64,000 bases of DNA from Gordionus sp. m RMFG-2023 (GCF_954871325.1 NC_088779.1:27700869-27764868), one strand, 5' to 3'; shown: positions 34,960-47,081, numbered from the stretch's first letter. Numbers and translations: made by a program. Notes: generated from the letters alone by a model not told the origin.

Positions 34960-37912
34960 TGGGTATTCTCCCCTTATCGCCTCCTTCCATTCCACTGGCT
35001 ATGCACCTTAAGCGGTACGGTATACTCCATTTTATATTATAATAAATCGAAAAATATAACTCTGATTTGGGAAAAAATAAATTCACCAGGAGAACCGGAA
35101 AAAATAGGGAACATATCTTTTTTTAAATAAAAGTGTGCAGTATTTTACTTGTAAAATTGTGAAACATTAAATTTTACCATTTAAAATATTTTTTCATAGT
35201 GTTTAGAACCTTCCTACCCCGGTAGTAGTCTTTATGTAAGACAGGATTGGATCGTCGACGCTATTAAGTCGGATGGGACTTGACTGGTACTATCGGTCCG
35301 GCCATCAGGCAATTGTTATAATCCAGTAATTGTTAAAAAACATTTATTTTTACCCTTCTCTTCTTTATTTGTTATGTTAGTGCTTATTAAATTAAAGCAT
35401 AATAGGACGAAGACCAGGAAGGAGCTAACACAGTTATCTACCATGACAAACTAGCTCTCATACATAACAAATATAACTAATTCCATACCAATTATATTAG
35501 GAAATACATATTAAAATTATGATAGAATACCAAAAAAAAACCTATGGATTTCAAAACATAATATATTTTAATTTAAAAATTAAAATTAATCATCTAAATC
35601 AAATTTCTATCGAAAAAAAAATACAAGGGAACAACAAATCTAATATTTTCAATGATAAAATATTATTGAAAGGAAATAAATAACTTGCAATTAGAGCGTA
35701 GTTGGAATACAGCAAGAGAGTAATTATATCGTTATCAACTTTCTATTTCCAATTCAAGAATCCATACACTTATATGTTATATATCTATTTAAGGATATTA
35801 ATCTGACTATAGTAATAAGAATAAGCAATAATGCTAAATAACTTAGCAATTATTTGGAATAAATAATGAAACAGAAAAGAAAAAAGTAAAAGTATGGATA
35901 AGATTAGACATTATATAAAATGTTTGGCATTAAACAAATCATATGTTTTTTGCGTATTTATCGATTTAAAAAGTAAATCATGGTGAACTTTTAACTGTTT
36001 TTTAATCGGTCTTCTATCGGACCGGACCAGACCATCGGATCTTGAGGTCAGGCCGGATTGTTATCATTGGCATGAAATAAACCGGGCACCGATGTTGCTT
36101 TAAGAATCGCTTCTCTTTGACTGAAAACCACCCACCCTCTTAAGAAATTTGGCCGTTTTCGAAGTATGTTATAAAGCTCATTCAAAAAAATCACTTACAT
36201 TCCCCATCACCTTCCTGATGAATTTCGTAAATAAATACCAGTATGTCATCATAAGACACCTAGAAAAAAAAAGGAAATGATTATTACTTTATTTTTTACA
36301 CAATTTGAACTTACAATAAATAGGTATAAATTTGTATATCGATTCAATTATTTTTAATCAAATACTGATATAATATATAACATATTGTTATATTTTTTTA
36401 GATTCAAATATTTGATAATAAAAATTTTTTATATAGTTTTGTGATGTGTGTTAACGTATATAATGGTTCATAAATAAAAGATTCTGATTGAATAGCGCGA
36501 TAATTTGTATTTGTTGATGTCCTAGTATTTTTTTTAAAAAAAAAACAAAAAACATGAAAATTTAATGCATGATGATTAAATAAAATAAATTACAGCAAAA
36601 ACTCCAAGATTTTTTCCCCAAGTTATAGAAAGTTGCAAGGAATACATAGTAAGTTAATAGGAATTTGATTGAGACTCAAGATTTAGGGTTAAATTAGGGA
36701 ATTTCCCGAATTGCCAAGATCACAGATTAGAAGAGTTATTAACTATATGTATATGGCAAGTTAATTTGGAATGAGGACTTATCTCCAATCCTCCCGTTGT
36801 GAATTATGAAATTAGCCACTCAATGAAGGATTTTTAAATTTTTAAATAAAAAAAATTCGACTTTTTTTTTTAAACCTGAAATTAAATATTCCAGCTTTGT
36901 AAAGAAAACTACCTTGTAAATTTTTCAAATAATTATACCATCTTATAACTTTTAAAATTGATGCCTTAGGTAACCTCTTATATACGCTGAAATTTATTTC
37001 CTGTACAATCAGATTTAACAATCGCACTTAGTCAAATGTTTGAAAAATCAGGTGGTAGCAAAGGACATTCCATGACCTCTATCACTAGCCAATGTCAAAA
37101 GAGTCATTTTGAATTTAACCCCGATAAATAATTCTAACCATTTATACAGGATGAAAATAGAAAATAAACAATATACATATACTAATCATAAAACAATAAA
37201 AAATTTCGTTAAAAATAACGGAAGTTTTTAATTTATTAACCAATTGATTTCCTAATTGTATTAAAGAAAACGTGACCAATGAAATTCAGCAAAAATTTAG
37301 CTTCTGAACTTTGAAATTAATTTAAAAATATAAATTAAATTTTATATTAGTTAAAAAAAAATGGGTATTAAAAATATATTCACCTTCATATTAAGATAGT
37401 GCTGACATTGCACGTGATGAAATACTGATTCCTGGCAAACTGAATTCACTCTTACCCTAAGATTTAGAATTGTTAAGATAAAATTTTCCATTATATCTAG
37501 ACACTACCTGATACAATTATCGGTTTTATACAAATGTGGATTAAGCCCCCGTAGAAATTATTAATGAAAGCACCGCAGTTTGGACAAAGTCGGCGCCTAT
37601 GATTATCATATACACTATTGAAAAAATTAATCTCTCATCCTAACCTAGCCTTTATTCTCCATGGTCCAGAAAAGTTATTTTATTAAAATTTCTTCCTAAA
37701 GTTGATTATTTTAACAAAAAAAAATTAGATGAATTACAAAAAAAACAAACTAAAAATAAGTGTAAATTTTTTTTACGTAGGTTGTTTAATTTTAATTTTT
37801 TAATTATTTTTTAGTAAGAAATAATGCTTTTCAGCCCTATAAAATAAATTAAAGGGAAATAAATATATATACCTTTATCATTTACACTAAATTCAAAATC
37901 TTTTTAGACAGC

Positions 37913-39873
37913 TCAACCAGGTCTAACTCCTTGAGTAGTTCTACCAGGAAGAGGTCTAACTCCTTGAGTTGTTCTATCAGGAAGAGGTCTAACTCCTTGA
38001 GTAGTTCTAATAGGAGATATTGGTCCTACTGTAGCTCGAATAGGTGGGCGTCCTGGTCAATATATTATTTTTTTTAAATTATATATTTATCTTTAAAGTA
38101 CTATATTTCATATTAACCAAGTATATGGTAGGGATATTTACTTCCAAGAAGAGGGAATATATTCGAGCCATAAAATCGCGAAATCCCAGGATTGTTTGTA
38201 AAAAAGGAAATTATTAATTGGAGCTTCTTTCTTATTTTTTTTAAAGGGGGGGGGGGGGTATAAACATATTGTTAGCCATTATTTCATTCTGATTTACCTC
38301 TAAGCTCCTTATATTATTTATAGCTTTTACCTGGTAAAGTATCATTTCAAGGCTTATGCTCTGTGTTCTTTTTAGCTAGGCCTTTTTTAAATATTTAAAT
38401 AATACTACACACTGTTAAATAACCATTTTATGATATAAAATTCTCAAACTATATAAATTTAATATATAAATAAGATTTTTATTTTGTTTCAAATATATTA
38501 TAGGAAAAGTAAATTAAGGAACATACCTCCTCTGCATTGACATAATTTACATCCCATGTGATTGATTACAAATCCATTCGGACAATACATAAAGCATTGG
38601 AAAGGCGGGCAACGTCCTAAAGCATATTATAAAAAAATATTATTTTTTTTCTTAGTTAATCGGTTTTTTTATAGCTACTTTGCACTGTTAAATAACCATT
38701 TTTTGATATAAAACGCTAAATCTTAGGAAAGGTAAATTAATAAACATACTTCTTCTGCATTCACATATTTTACATCCCCTGAAATTGGTTTCAAATCCGT
38801 TAGGACAATACTTTCTGCAATGGAAAGGCGGACAACGTCCTAAACGCATATTGTAAAAATAATAATTTATTGAAGTCTTAGAGGGAGAATGTTTCAAACT
38901 TAAAAAAAATTTTTATATTTCAAAACATGTTTTTCTTGTTGTTATAGTTTTTTAATGTTTTATTTCTCGTTTTTTTAACATGCCTAAATTAATAAATATT
39001 AGGAATTGCTAATAGCATTTCATTTTCGTAAAAAAAGTTTTTATGTGAAGTTCTAACGGTTTATTTATCTAAAAATATATGTATAAATAGATTAGAAATG
39101 ATATTTCACAAGTTTGTAAAGGAACAAAGTTAAAATGCTATTATGAATATGGTCCAACTCAAAGAAAATCAATAAAAATGTCTAAATTTTGGTCAATAAA
39201 ACTATTTTTAATATATCATAACCCTGACCGTTACTTTAGATACTTTTCATCCAATTAGAAAAAAAAACCTAATCCTTTCAGTTAAACATTCCATGAGTGG
39301 AACCTGTTTTAATTTTTGAAACTACCTCTTATTAATTTCCCATATTAAATTAATAAAATAATTAATAAATATTTTTTGAGAAAGGGATTGAAATTTTGCG
39401 TGGTAGTTACTTTATAGCAAAATAGAGTCAGAATAATAATAATAATAATAATAAACCTGATTAAAAATGCCAAACTTATTTCTAAACTTCTATCCCACCC
39501 ACGTGTATCATTATAAACTAGAAGGGGGAAAGAAAATAAGTTATCCTTGGTAAATGGACCCTTAAATAATTTTCTTTCCTTCAAAACCTCTTATTCCCCC
39601 TCCTCCTCTTCTATATTCGGACCTTAAGCAACCCTTGTTATCACTCTCAAATACACACGGGTATGATATTGAGCATCGAATATTAAGACAATATAAATGT
39701 ATAAATTATCAAAAATTAAAAGAAAAGAATGCACAAGAAAGTAAATGAAAGATCGCAATAAAAAAAGAGAAAAATTAGAGATATATACTTCCGTGTGCAG
39801 CGGCGATTTCTTCTTGAGATAACACATTCAGAATGTAAACTGATAACAATAGCACTATCAAATATATCTTCAT
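37913..39873 (-). CDS. Antistasin-like secreted inhibitor D (two modules plus basic repeat tail)
   Basis: A predicted 134-residue secreted protein. Exons: 39873-39789 (signal peptide, MKIYLIVLLL...VLSQ), 38839-38750 (module, YCPNGF, GCKICEC), 38616-38527 (module, YCPNGF, GCKLCQC), 38052-37913 (tail). All introns are phase 1. The two module exons are only about 130 bp apart and alike (both start RRCPPF), so they come from a recent tandem exon duplication. Contact residues after the second Cys are Arg in the first and Phe in the second, suggesting trypsin-like and chymotrypsin-like specificities in one protein. The tail holds three RTTQGVRPL repeats and stops at the same place as B and C. A relic of module 1 lies at about 39606-39696, with several cysteines replaced. 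Confidence 0.82.
39606..39696 (-). pseudogene. Relic of module 1 exon in gene D
   Basis: It reads partly like the gene A exon (CLNIRCS, then GCLRSEYRR) but several cysteine codons and both splice borders are gone. It is more A-like in its first half than the B and C relics, so decay after loss of splicing went separate ways. Confidence 0.7.
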
Positions 39874-39974
39874 TTTATAACAAATTTTTTCAAAAAAAAA
39901 TTATAAATTAAATAAATGACAATTTGAAATTGTTTTACACTTTTTATCCTGATTCAAAGTTAGATTTGTTTTGA

Positions 39975-39990
39975 TGAAGGTTAAAGTAAT
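39975..39990 (-). promoter_or_regulatory. Conserved upstream motif of gene D
   Basis: ATTACTTTAACCTTCA on the gene strand about 100 bp upstream of the start codon, identical to B and C. Inferred promoter element. Confidence 0.4.
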
Positions 39991-42278
39991 TTTCTTTAAT
40001 AAATTAATAAATTGTAGAATAAAATATCAAAATATACGGAATTTTTGGCAATTCTCTCGCGTAATTAATTTATATATTTAAAATAATTTTTATAACTATA
40101 GGGTTAATTTTCATTTTATATTAGGAATTAAACCCTCTGAGTTTTTATTGCAATTTCGAAAACATATTATATTATTTAAAACGATTCGATTTTTAATTTT
40201 CCTATTTATTTGATAGGATATATTAACCTTGAACCGCACCCAACCCCCGTAACCTATGATGGGAACCCTTGCTAATGGTTTTACCAATTGTTATGGAATA
40301 AAACGTGCATCGATGTGGTGATAAATCTAACATGCCCAAAAGTGGCACCTCCTTTTGTGGGAAAACCCGCTTAAAAATTGTCCCCCTACATCCCCCTACC
40401 TCTCACCCTCCTCTCCCTTGAAAATTATACATTTGGTATTAAAGGTCTGAGAATGGCAAAGTTCTCAGGTGCCATATATTAAAAACCAGACAGGACAACC
40501 GTTTCGAAAAATTAAAACCGGGCTGGGCCGGGGGCAAAAGTCAAATTCCTTCGTACAAGTTCTGGATCAAAAATATGTGTTTTTGAACACCAAAATGTAC
40601 AAATATTTGAAATCAAATATTTACTTCTTATGAATTATCAGAATCAATCAAACACCCGGTCGATTAAATATTATTTTTTGTCGTTTCCAGATCCAAAATA
40701 ATTATAGTGATTTATAGGTCAAAACTGGTTATTAAAATCTGAAAAGAATGATAAACATGGGATAGAAAAATCCTATTGAGGTTGGAAAATAGGGATTTCA
40801 GGATATCTATCCGCGGTTCACAATCATTTTTTAAGGGTTATCGGTTCAGGTTCGGGTGACAAATTTTTTAGCTGTTCAAGTTCGGTTTAAATTCTTGCTC
40901 AAAATACTGGAAGATTTACCGACAAAATTATTTTTATAAACATTATTTTCACATTTTTATGTAAAACCTATTGCGCAGGGGGAAGAACTCATTATACCAT
41001 CACCTTAGTCCTTTACCCTTCATTCATAGTAGTTAGATGTAATTTGCGGCGAATTATGCAAAATATGCCGCATTTTGTGTATTTTTATACTTAGCCGCGG
41101 ATTCGCTGTAACTATTAATGCGGGGTTAGACAGGATTTAGATCCCAGAGCGGTAATTTCACTTTTGAATATTATTAACTTATAATCAACATTACTAAATC
41201 AAAGCTAAATGACAGGGAACATGAAAATGGATTTTAAATATGCAAAACGATTATCCGAAAATTTGGCGAAAGAAATTTAAATTCAAAAATATTCTTCTAT
41301 TTTTTCGACCAAAAAAAAATACTGAAAATATAATTGGCGAACTAAGCAAAAGCACACAAATATACAAATATAAATATCAAATAATGCGAAATAATTTTTT
41401 AAATATAAAAAAGGACACCAAAACAATACAATATATCTCATTTTTAAAAAACCTCTTTAAATTTTTTTATTTTTAAGCTGAGGTATAAAAATAGATATTT
41501 TAAATATATTTAGATATAATTTATTATTAATAATACAATTTAAAACGGGGGGTTATCATGATATGTATTTTTAAAAAAGAGCTGTAATTTGTTAAATTTT
41601 AAATTTAATATTTTATGTCGTAATGTAATATATAATAATAGAGGAAGTATGTAATTTCTGAATTTTTATATCATTAAAAATATTTTTAAAAATTTTTGGA
41701 AAGTAGGAATTAGCCGAAATATCCAGCATATATAAAGTAACTACCCTTTGAACTTCACACAATTTTTTCTTTTAAATTATGTGTATTAATCAATATATCT
41801 TCACAAATTAGGTAATTCAAATATCCACTTTTCAAGAATGACTTTTATACATAAACCAATTTTTATAACATATCATTTACACCAAAAAAAAACCCACAAA
41901 ATATTTAAATAAAATAAATTTAAATTATAGCCTATATAAGGTTATCCATTCCAAACTTAATTTAACTTTAAATTTCTGTCCTGTAAAATTACAAAAAAGT
42001 GGAGATGGAATAACCTAATTCTCAGGCAACGATATGAATTATAAGTTAAGTTCGGTTAAATGTTTACAATAAAAATGTACCAACATAGTATATACTACTA
42101 AATCGATTTCAATTCTCCTAAATCTAAGCCATCCTATTCCCTACATTATTAAATTTAAAAATAACCTAACTTTTTTACTGTAAATAAAACTAACCAGAAA
42201 AGCATATATACGTAAATAACTTTTAGGTCATTTATATGGTAGAAAATCAAGTATAATTCAATATGAGAGTATGTATGT

Positions 42279-42359
42279 TAGAGTTCTGCAAAGTTAGGCC
42301 CGGCCTTTAAAAAAAATTTCGGGCCGGGCTTGAAAAATTAGGCTCGATGCAGATCACTA
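42279..42359. mobile_element. 81-bp GC-rich MITE inserted in unit D
   Basis: It starts TAGAGTTCTGCAAAGTTAGG, has GGCCCGGCC and GGGCCGGGC facing each other, and ends CGATGCAGATCACTA. The corresponding site in unit B (about 28262) runs GTATGTATGTAAATAATAAA without it, so it arrived after the duplication. The flanking duplication is not perfect. Confidence 0.65.
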
Positions 42360-43519
42360 AATGTAAAAACAAAAAAAACGAATTTATTACATTCATTTTC
42401 CTTTTCGTTCGCTTTATTGAGGAGGAGAAATGAAATTTTTGGAAAATACAGGAAAATCTTTTCCTTCTATTTTTAATATATTTGGAAAAAACTGAGAAAT
42501 ATAGTTTAAAGTTATTCCATGCTTCCATAGCGTTTCTTGGTGGATTATTAATTAATTAATCTTTGATACAAAGAAGATTCAAATGCTTAAAGCTTTTAGA
42601 TACATTTATATCCTCTGAATAAAATTGAGCTAAATATTTAATTACAATAACAATATTATTCCTAAGTAATAGTATTTGTAAATCGAATAGGGCCGTTTGG
42701 TGAATTCACAATTTCATTGATTCAAGTCAAAAATATATATACAAAAAAGGAATAAAAACTGTCATTTTATAATAATCCTCAAAAGCATCACGTTTTAATA
42801 TTGAAACGATTTTTTTTTACCTAGTTACAAGTCCTGGTCAGGCCGTGCAAACAGGGGGGGGGGGGAGTCACCGTGGAAGCCATCTCACCCTCAGGCTGCC
42901 GAAATTACAATTTTAGGGGCTGCAATTTATAATAAAGGTTTGAAATTGCTAGCCATATGTATTATAAAGAAAAATTTGATATATATTTTAGTTTAAAAAA
43001 AAACAGCATATAATTTTTAGTTAAGAAATTTGATTTTTTTTTAATTGAAATTTTCTTTTTATAAATTTATTTACCATTTAAATGATTATTTTAATAAATT
43101 TGGTTTATTTTCTCGTAAATATCCTGTTTTTGTAGCTTGTATAACTATGAGGCACTTTTTGGATATTTTGATTAGTCTATTTTAAAATTTAAAATCAATC
43201 ACACTTATAGTTTTGGTCATACAAACCCTTTAAATTAGATTAGATTATTATTAGATTTAAGTGTTTAATTTGATATACGCATATTATATAATATGCTAGT
43301 GTCAGACCCTTTTGATCACAAATGCTGCAGAGAAACCATTTGCCAAATATTTAAAACAATTCCCTTTTTAGTAACTCTCGTCATCTGGTTTAAAATATTA
43401 TGCCTTTATTGATAAAAAGTTTATTATCACTCAGGCTAATTTATTAAGTAAAAGTCATGTAAAGTGACAATATTAAAAGAACCATTACATTTATATGAAA
43501 TATGCAAGATATCGCTTTA

Positions 43520-43840
43520 AGGAAAACGGCCTTCAGAATTTCCTTGACTCAACAATGAGCTTACGCAGGAATTGGATGAGTTTAGAAGAGCAGGGCTTTT
43601 CTTCAATAACATTAATTAGTAGGCGGAAAGATTTAAAATAATTTTCTTACGAAGATCGCCTATACATGATCCTCAAAAAATGTAAAATTGAATTTTTCGA
43701 TGTATTACTAGACCAGGCGAGAAATTTTTTGCAGGAACGTTCAGCAGTTAAAGCTCTTTAAAGATCATTCTGGATTGATATTCAATAGAGAAATGCAAAA
43801 ATGAGCCTTAAAAGCACGCTAAAAAAAATCCTATCAATAA
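43520..43840 (+). pseudogene. Decayed coding-like stretch, family unknown
   Basis: One plus-strand frame reads sensibly over some 100 codons (NGLQNFLDSTMSLRRNW, SLEEQGFSSITLISRR, YEDRLYMILKKCKIEFF) with a few interruptions. Composition is less repetitive than the surroundings. I do not recognise the family; a fossil of a mobile element or an old host gene are both possible. Confidence 0.3.
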
Positions 43841-44605
43841 ATGTTTGGCAGATACGTTGGAACTCGATATTAATATCCGCAAGATATACTAATTGAATTA
43901 AAAACTCCATTGGAAATTTTATATTATATTAACATTTAACACTAATTTTGGTAAATTATGCTTTACAAATTATATCCATTGTAATTAAATATTATTTTAG
44001 TCATTCCAATTTACCATGGTATCCGCAGAAATCTTCTCAAAGCTCATATTAACTAAAACTGATTCTGTATTGGCACAGACTTGTTAATCGCCTCATCGTT
44101 AGATTATACCGACAAAATATCCGCTTTTTGCAAAAAAAAACATGCGGAGAGGAAATCGCAATATTTAAAGACTATTTAGATTCATTTTTATAATGTGCGT
44201 TACTCTTTTATGATTAAAATTTAATAAAGTTTATATGTTTTTTAGTTCTGATTGCGAAAGATCATCATCAAATATGCTAAGGCAAATCGTGTTTTATTAA
44301 GGGGCCGCCAAATTACTTTTAGCCCTGGGTAGCCTAAGGTCTTGGCACAGCACTGATTGCGGCTTGTGAATCTCAAAAATCATAATAAATCTCTTGAAAT
44401 TCTTGGTCGATATTATCTCATAGTTTTTCTAAGATGCAAACATAATAGTGTAACCACAGCCATATCCATACAAATTTTTTGAAATTAAAATTGCATGAAA
44501 TTGTTGTGTAATTAAATAATTTATTAATATATTTATATATATTTCAGTGTGAAATAAAAGTCGGCTTATTCATTCGAATAATATATCAGTTTCGGGTGAA
44601 TAATT

Positions 44606-44930
44606 GGTTCCCATTCTTTATATTTCTCCAAGGACATCCAAAATAGGCTCTTTCTATATCCAAAAATGATGAAAGATCATGACACCGAAGCTCTATTTGC
44701 AGTTTTTTTTTCTTCTTGTAGAGCGAAAAATCATAAAAATAATTATATTTAGCAAATTCTGCCTTAAAAATGATTTTTAACCTCCCGAAGAAGTCCCTAT
44801 TTCTTCCTTATTTATCTTTTATAAAAAGTAATTTTAACTTATTGCTAATATAATTATGATACAAAATAACCTATTTGAAATACACAATTCGTGAAACCTT
44901 TTATATTTTGTCAAAGAATTTTGCCCTAAG
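44606..44930 (+). repeat. Dispersed repeat R, copy 2
   Basis: Collinear with 34611-34959 over its whole length with many point differences and small gaps. It lies upstream of gene E outside the obvious limit of unit D, so it looks dispersed and not part of the tandem unit. Confidence 0.55.
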
Positions 44931-45410
44931 AGCGTAGGATTTTCTATGCGGTATAATCTATTTTATATTAAGATAATATAACCTTTTTAAGGTTGTGTCC
45001 AAAATATCAAAAAGAATTCGATTCGCAAACTTTTGAATTTTATCGATAAAAGAGAAAAGTAGGAAACATGTCCAAAATATAATTCTAAGAAATTTTAAAA
45101 TCAAAAATTTAACTTTATACGATTGATTTCATTAAATTCTTAAAAATTAAAACACTAAAATTATTCATAAAAATTATCAGATTAAGAAAAAAATTGGGAT
45201 AAGCCTAGACACGCTTTGCCCCCGCGAATAGCGTCTTGCCTATATGAGGTGCGCGATCCGTTGTTAAAATGAAAAAGCGGATATTTGACTTTTTCAAGAA
45301 CAATATATCTCTTAAAAACCTTCCTGGGAATATTATAACCCTAAAGCTAATAAAAATTATAAAAATAACAAACAAAAAAAATAAATAATCGAATTAAAAT
45401 ATAATCAATT

Positions 45411-45420
45411 GAAGGTTAAA
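45411..45420 (+). promoter_or_regulatory. GAAGGTTAAA motif upstream of gene E
   Basis: TTGAAGGTTAAA lies about 120 bp before the gene E start codon, the reverse orientation of the motif in front of A-D. Surroundings are otherwise unlike, so the match is either chance in AT-rich DNA or a shared site. Confidence 0.3.
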
Positions 45421-45538
45421 TTTTAAATTTTTGAATATTTTTTTTTTGCATCCTTACCCGATTTTTTTGTGAAAATTTGTTCGTACAAAAAATAAACACA
45501 AAAGATTTAGGCCACCAAAATTCGTATTTTCTATAAAT

Positions 45539-46435
45539 ATGCTTAAATTTTATTGGACGTTGACAATCTGCTTAGGGATTCTAATAACGCTGAGCGGTTG
45601 CCTCGAACCTCAGTACCGTCACGGACACAGTGTGGGAGGTTACTATTTTATTTATTCATTTTTGAAAGATTCATTCTTCAAATATTTTAAAAAAAAACTA
45701 CTTTATAGGTCGCTGCCGCCTATGTAATTTGCCATGTGGTCGTGATGGTTATTTGCCCGATTATAACGATTGCCCTATATGTCTATGTAGAAGATTATAC
45801 AGTAAAATTTTATATATAAAAATGTTATTAGACTTCTCTGCCCCTCCCCCTCCCACCCAAAGCTATGTAAACTTTCTGTAAAATAATGATATTTTTAGGA
45901 TTGGGAGATGAGAACCGTTGTCAAATAAAGAAAAGTTAGAACTTAAATGATACTAAATCTTTATTAAATACTTAAATATAAGGTAAAAACATAATCAAAA
46001 TAAAAAATAAATTAAAATTAAAAATTAAGTTCGTAAAATCATAATTCTTCTTAACTAAAATATTCCCGATTATATATACTTTTCTTTCCTATTCATTCGC
46101 AGTCTTTATTCAAAAAATCTAATAATTCGTTACGTTTTTCTGTTTAACAATCGATTTGAATATTACTTGATTTGAATATTACTTCTTTCTCCTCACTTCC
46201 TGGATCTATTACATTAACTTATCCCCATTTCAATTATCAATATTTTTTTCTTCTTTTTTAAACTTCATCAATTTTTACTCATTTTTCTCATATATATATA
46301 AAAATTTTTTTAATCAATTTTTTTTCATTTCCTTGTGCCAATTTAATAGAATCCAGTCGCTGTAAACCAATGGGGCGATTTTGCTTACCAAAATGCCAAA
46401 AATATATTAACCAATGTCCGCATTGCGTCTGCTAA
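45539..46435 (+). CDS. Antistasin-like secreted inhibitor E (two modules, 92 residues)
   Basis: A predicted small secreted cysteine-rich protein. Exons: 45539-45638 (signal peptide, MLKFYWTLTICLGILI), 45709-45801 (module with LCNLPCGRDGYLP and CPICLC), 46350-46435 (terminal module C-x6-C-x3-C-x6-C-x2-C-x-C, ending CPHCVC directly at TAA). Introns are phase 1. The terminal module has exactly the spacing of the last module of gene A, so the two share an architecture although they lie 29 kb apart on opposite strands. The first module is atypical (C-x2-C-x3-C-x11-C). Contact-position residues are Asn and Leu. There is no linker repeat. A polyadenylation signal-like ATAATAAAG follows about 40 bp after the stop. 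Confidence 0.8.
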
Positions 46436-47039
46436 AAAGAAAGTATCGTGGATTAATACATTACATATAATATAATAAAGTATAAGTTGGAGACTGGCAC
46501 CCCCTTAATACAAATTCGGCGCGTTCCTGTAGATTAAACCCGAATTATCCCCTTTTTAACCATTATTTCCCAACTATTAAATAAATGAAATAACCAAAAT
46601 GCCGTTTATCGCACACTTCTCCTTAACATTTTTTTTATATAAGGTTTTGGCAGTGAGAATGACAATATATATAGGTAAAAATTATAAATGGGTTTTTTGA
46701 TTTAAAATTAACAAATTTTCTAATAATTATATAACATAATGTTACTTAATTATTATATTTTATATTAATACAATAGGAAAGAATACATAGGCAGCGATCC
46801 TTGAAGGAAAAAATCCTAATTACTTAGCAAAGAAAAAAATTATTCATAAAACAGGAAAAAAATAATTACATATTTATAATATTTTTTAATATGTTTGCAA
46901 AAGAAATTTAAATTCATCTATCTAATATACAATGAAATGATGCGATGTATTGAATTTTAAAAAAAAATAAAATATTTATTATGCTGTTCAGAGTTTATTA
47001 TAATATTTCTCAAGATCAACAATTCTGAAATGGGAAATA

Positions 47040-47048
47040 TATTATATA

Positions 47049-47081
<33 letters not shown>

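Larger units (their letters stand above)
33376..37912. other. Intergenic region between inhibitor genes C and D
   Basis: No intact gene was found. It contains the gene C promoter block, C-runs near 34310 and 34535, a dispersed repeat at 34611-34959, GC-rich patches at 35203-35325 and 35999-36070 (TATCGGACCGGACC), a block at 36060-36235 shared with 17915-18075, and the left part of unit D from about 36250. Confidence 0.5.
36250..42965. repeat. Segmentally duplicated unit D
   Basis: It shows the same block order as B, including tail blocks 41885-42075 (equal to 26490-26690) and 42080-42960 (equal to 27585-27660 plus 28150-28810). Compared with B it lacks the SINE and about 900 bp, and has gained the 81-bp element at 42279-42359 and a second module exon in its inhibitor gene. 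Confidence 0.65.
39874..45538. other. Divergent intergenic region between genes D and E
   Basis: Transcription points away on both sides. Contents are the gene D promoter block, tail blocks of unit D, an 81-bp insert at 42279, a coding-like decayed stretch near 43520-43840, a GC-richer patch at 44280-44360 ending ...TTGGCACAGCACTG (complement CAGTGCTGTGCC, a hAT-like terminus) and dispersed repeat R copy 2. No intact gene was seen. Confidence 0.5.

Noticed and set aside
37913-38052. CRISPR-like or plain minisatellite reading of the 33-nt repeats in the tail exons
   Set aside because: The repeats are contiguous, multiples of three and in frame with the module exons, so they are protein repeats; there are no spacers.
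15174-39873. Leech origin of the DNA based on antistasin-like genes
   Set aside because: Antistasin-type modules also occur in cnidarians, molluscs, other annelids and arthropods, so the family does not fix the lineage.
44280-44360. Complete hAT-type element ending CAGTGCTGTGCC (minus strand)
   Set aside because: Only one terminus could be found; no matching opposite end or duplication within several hundred bases.
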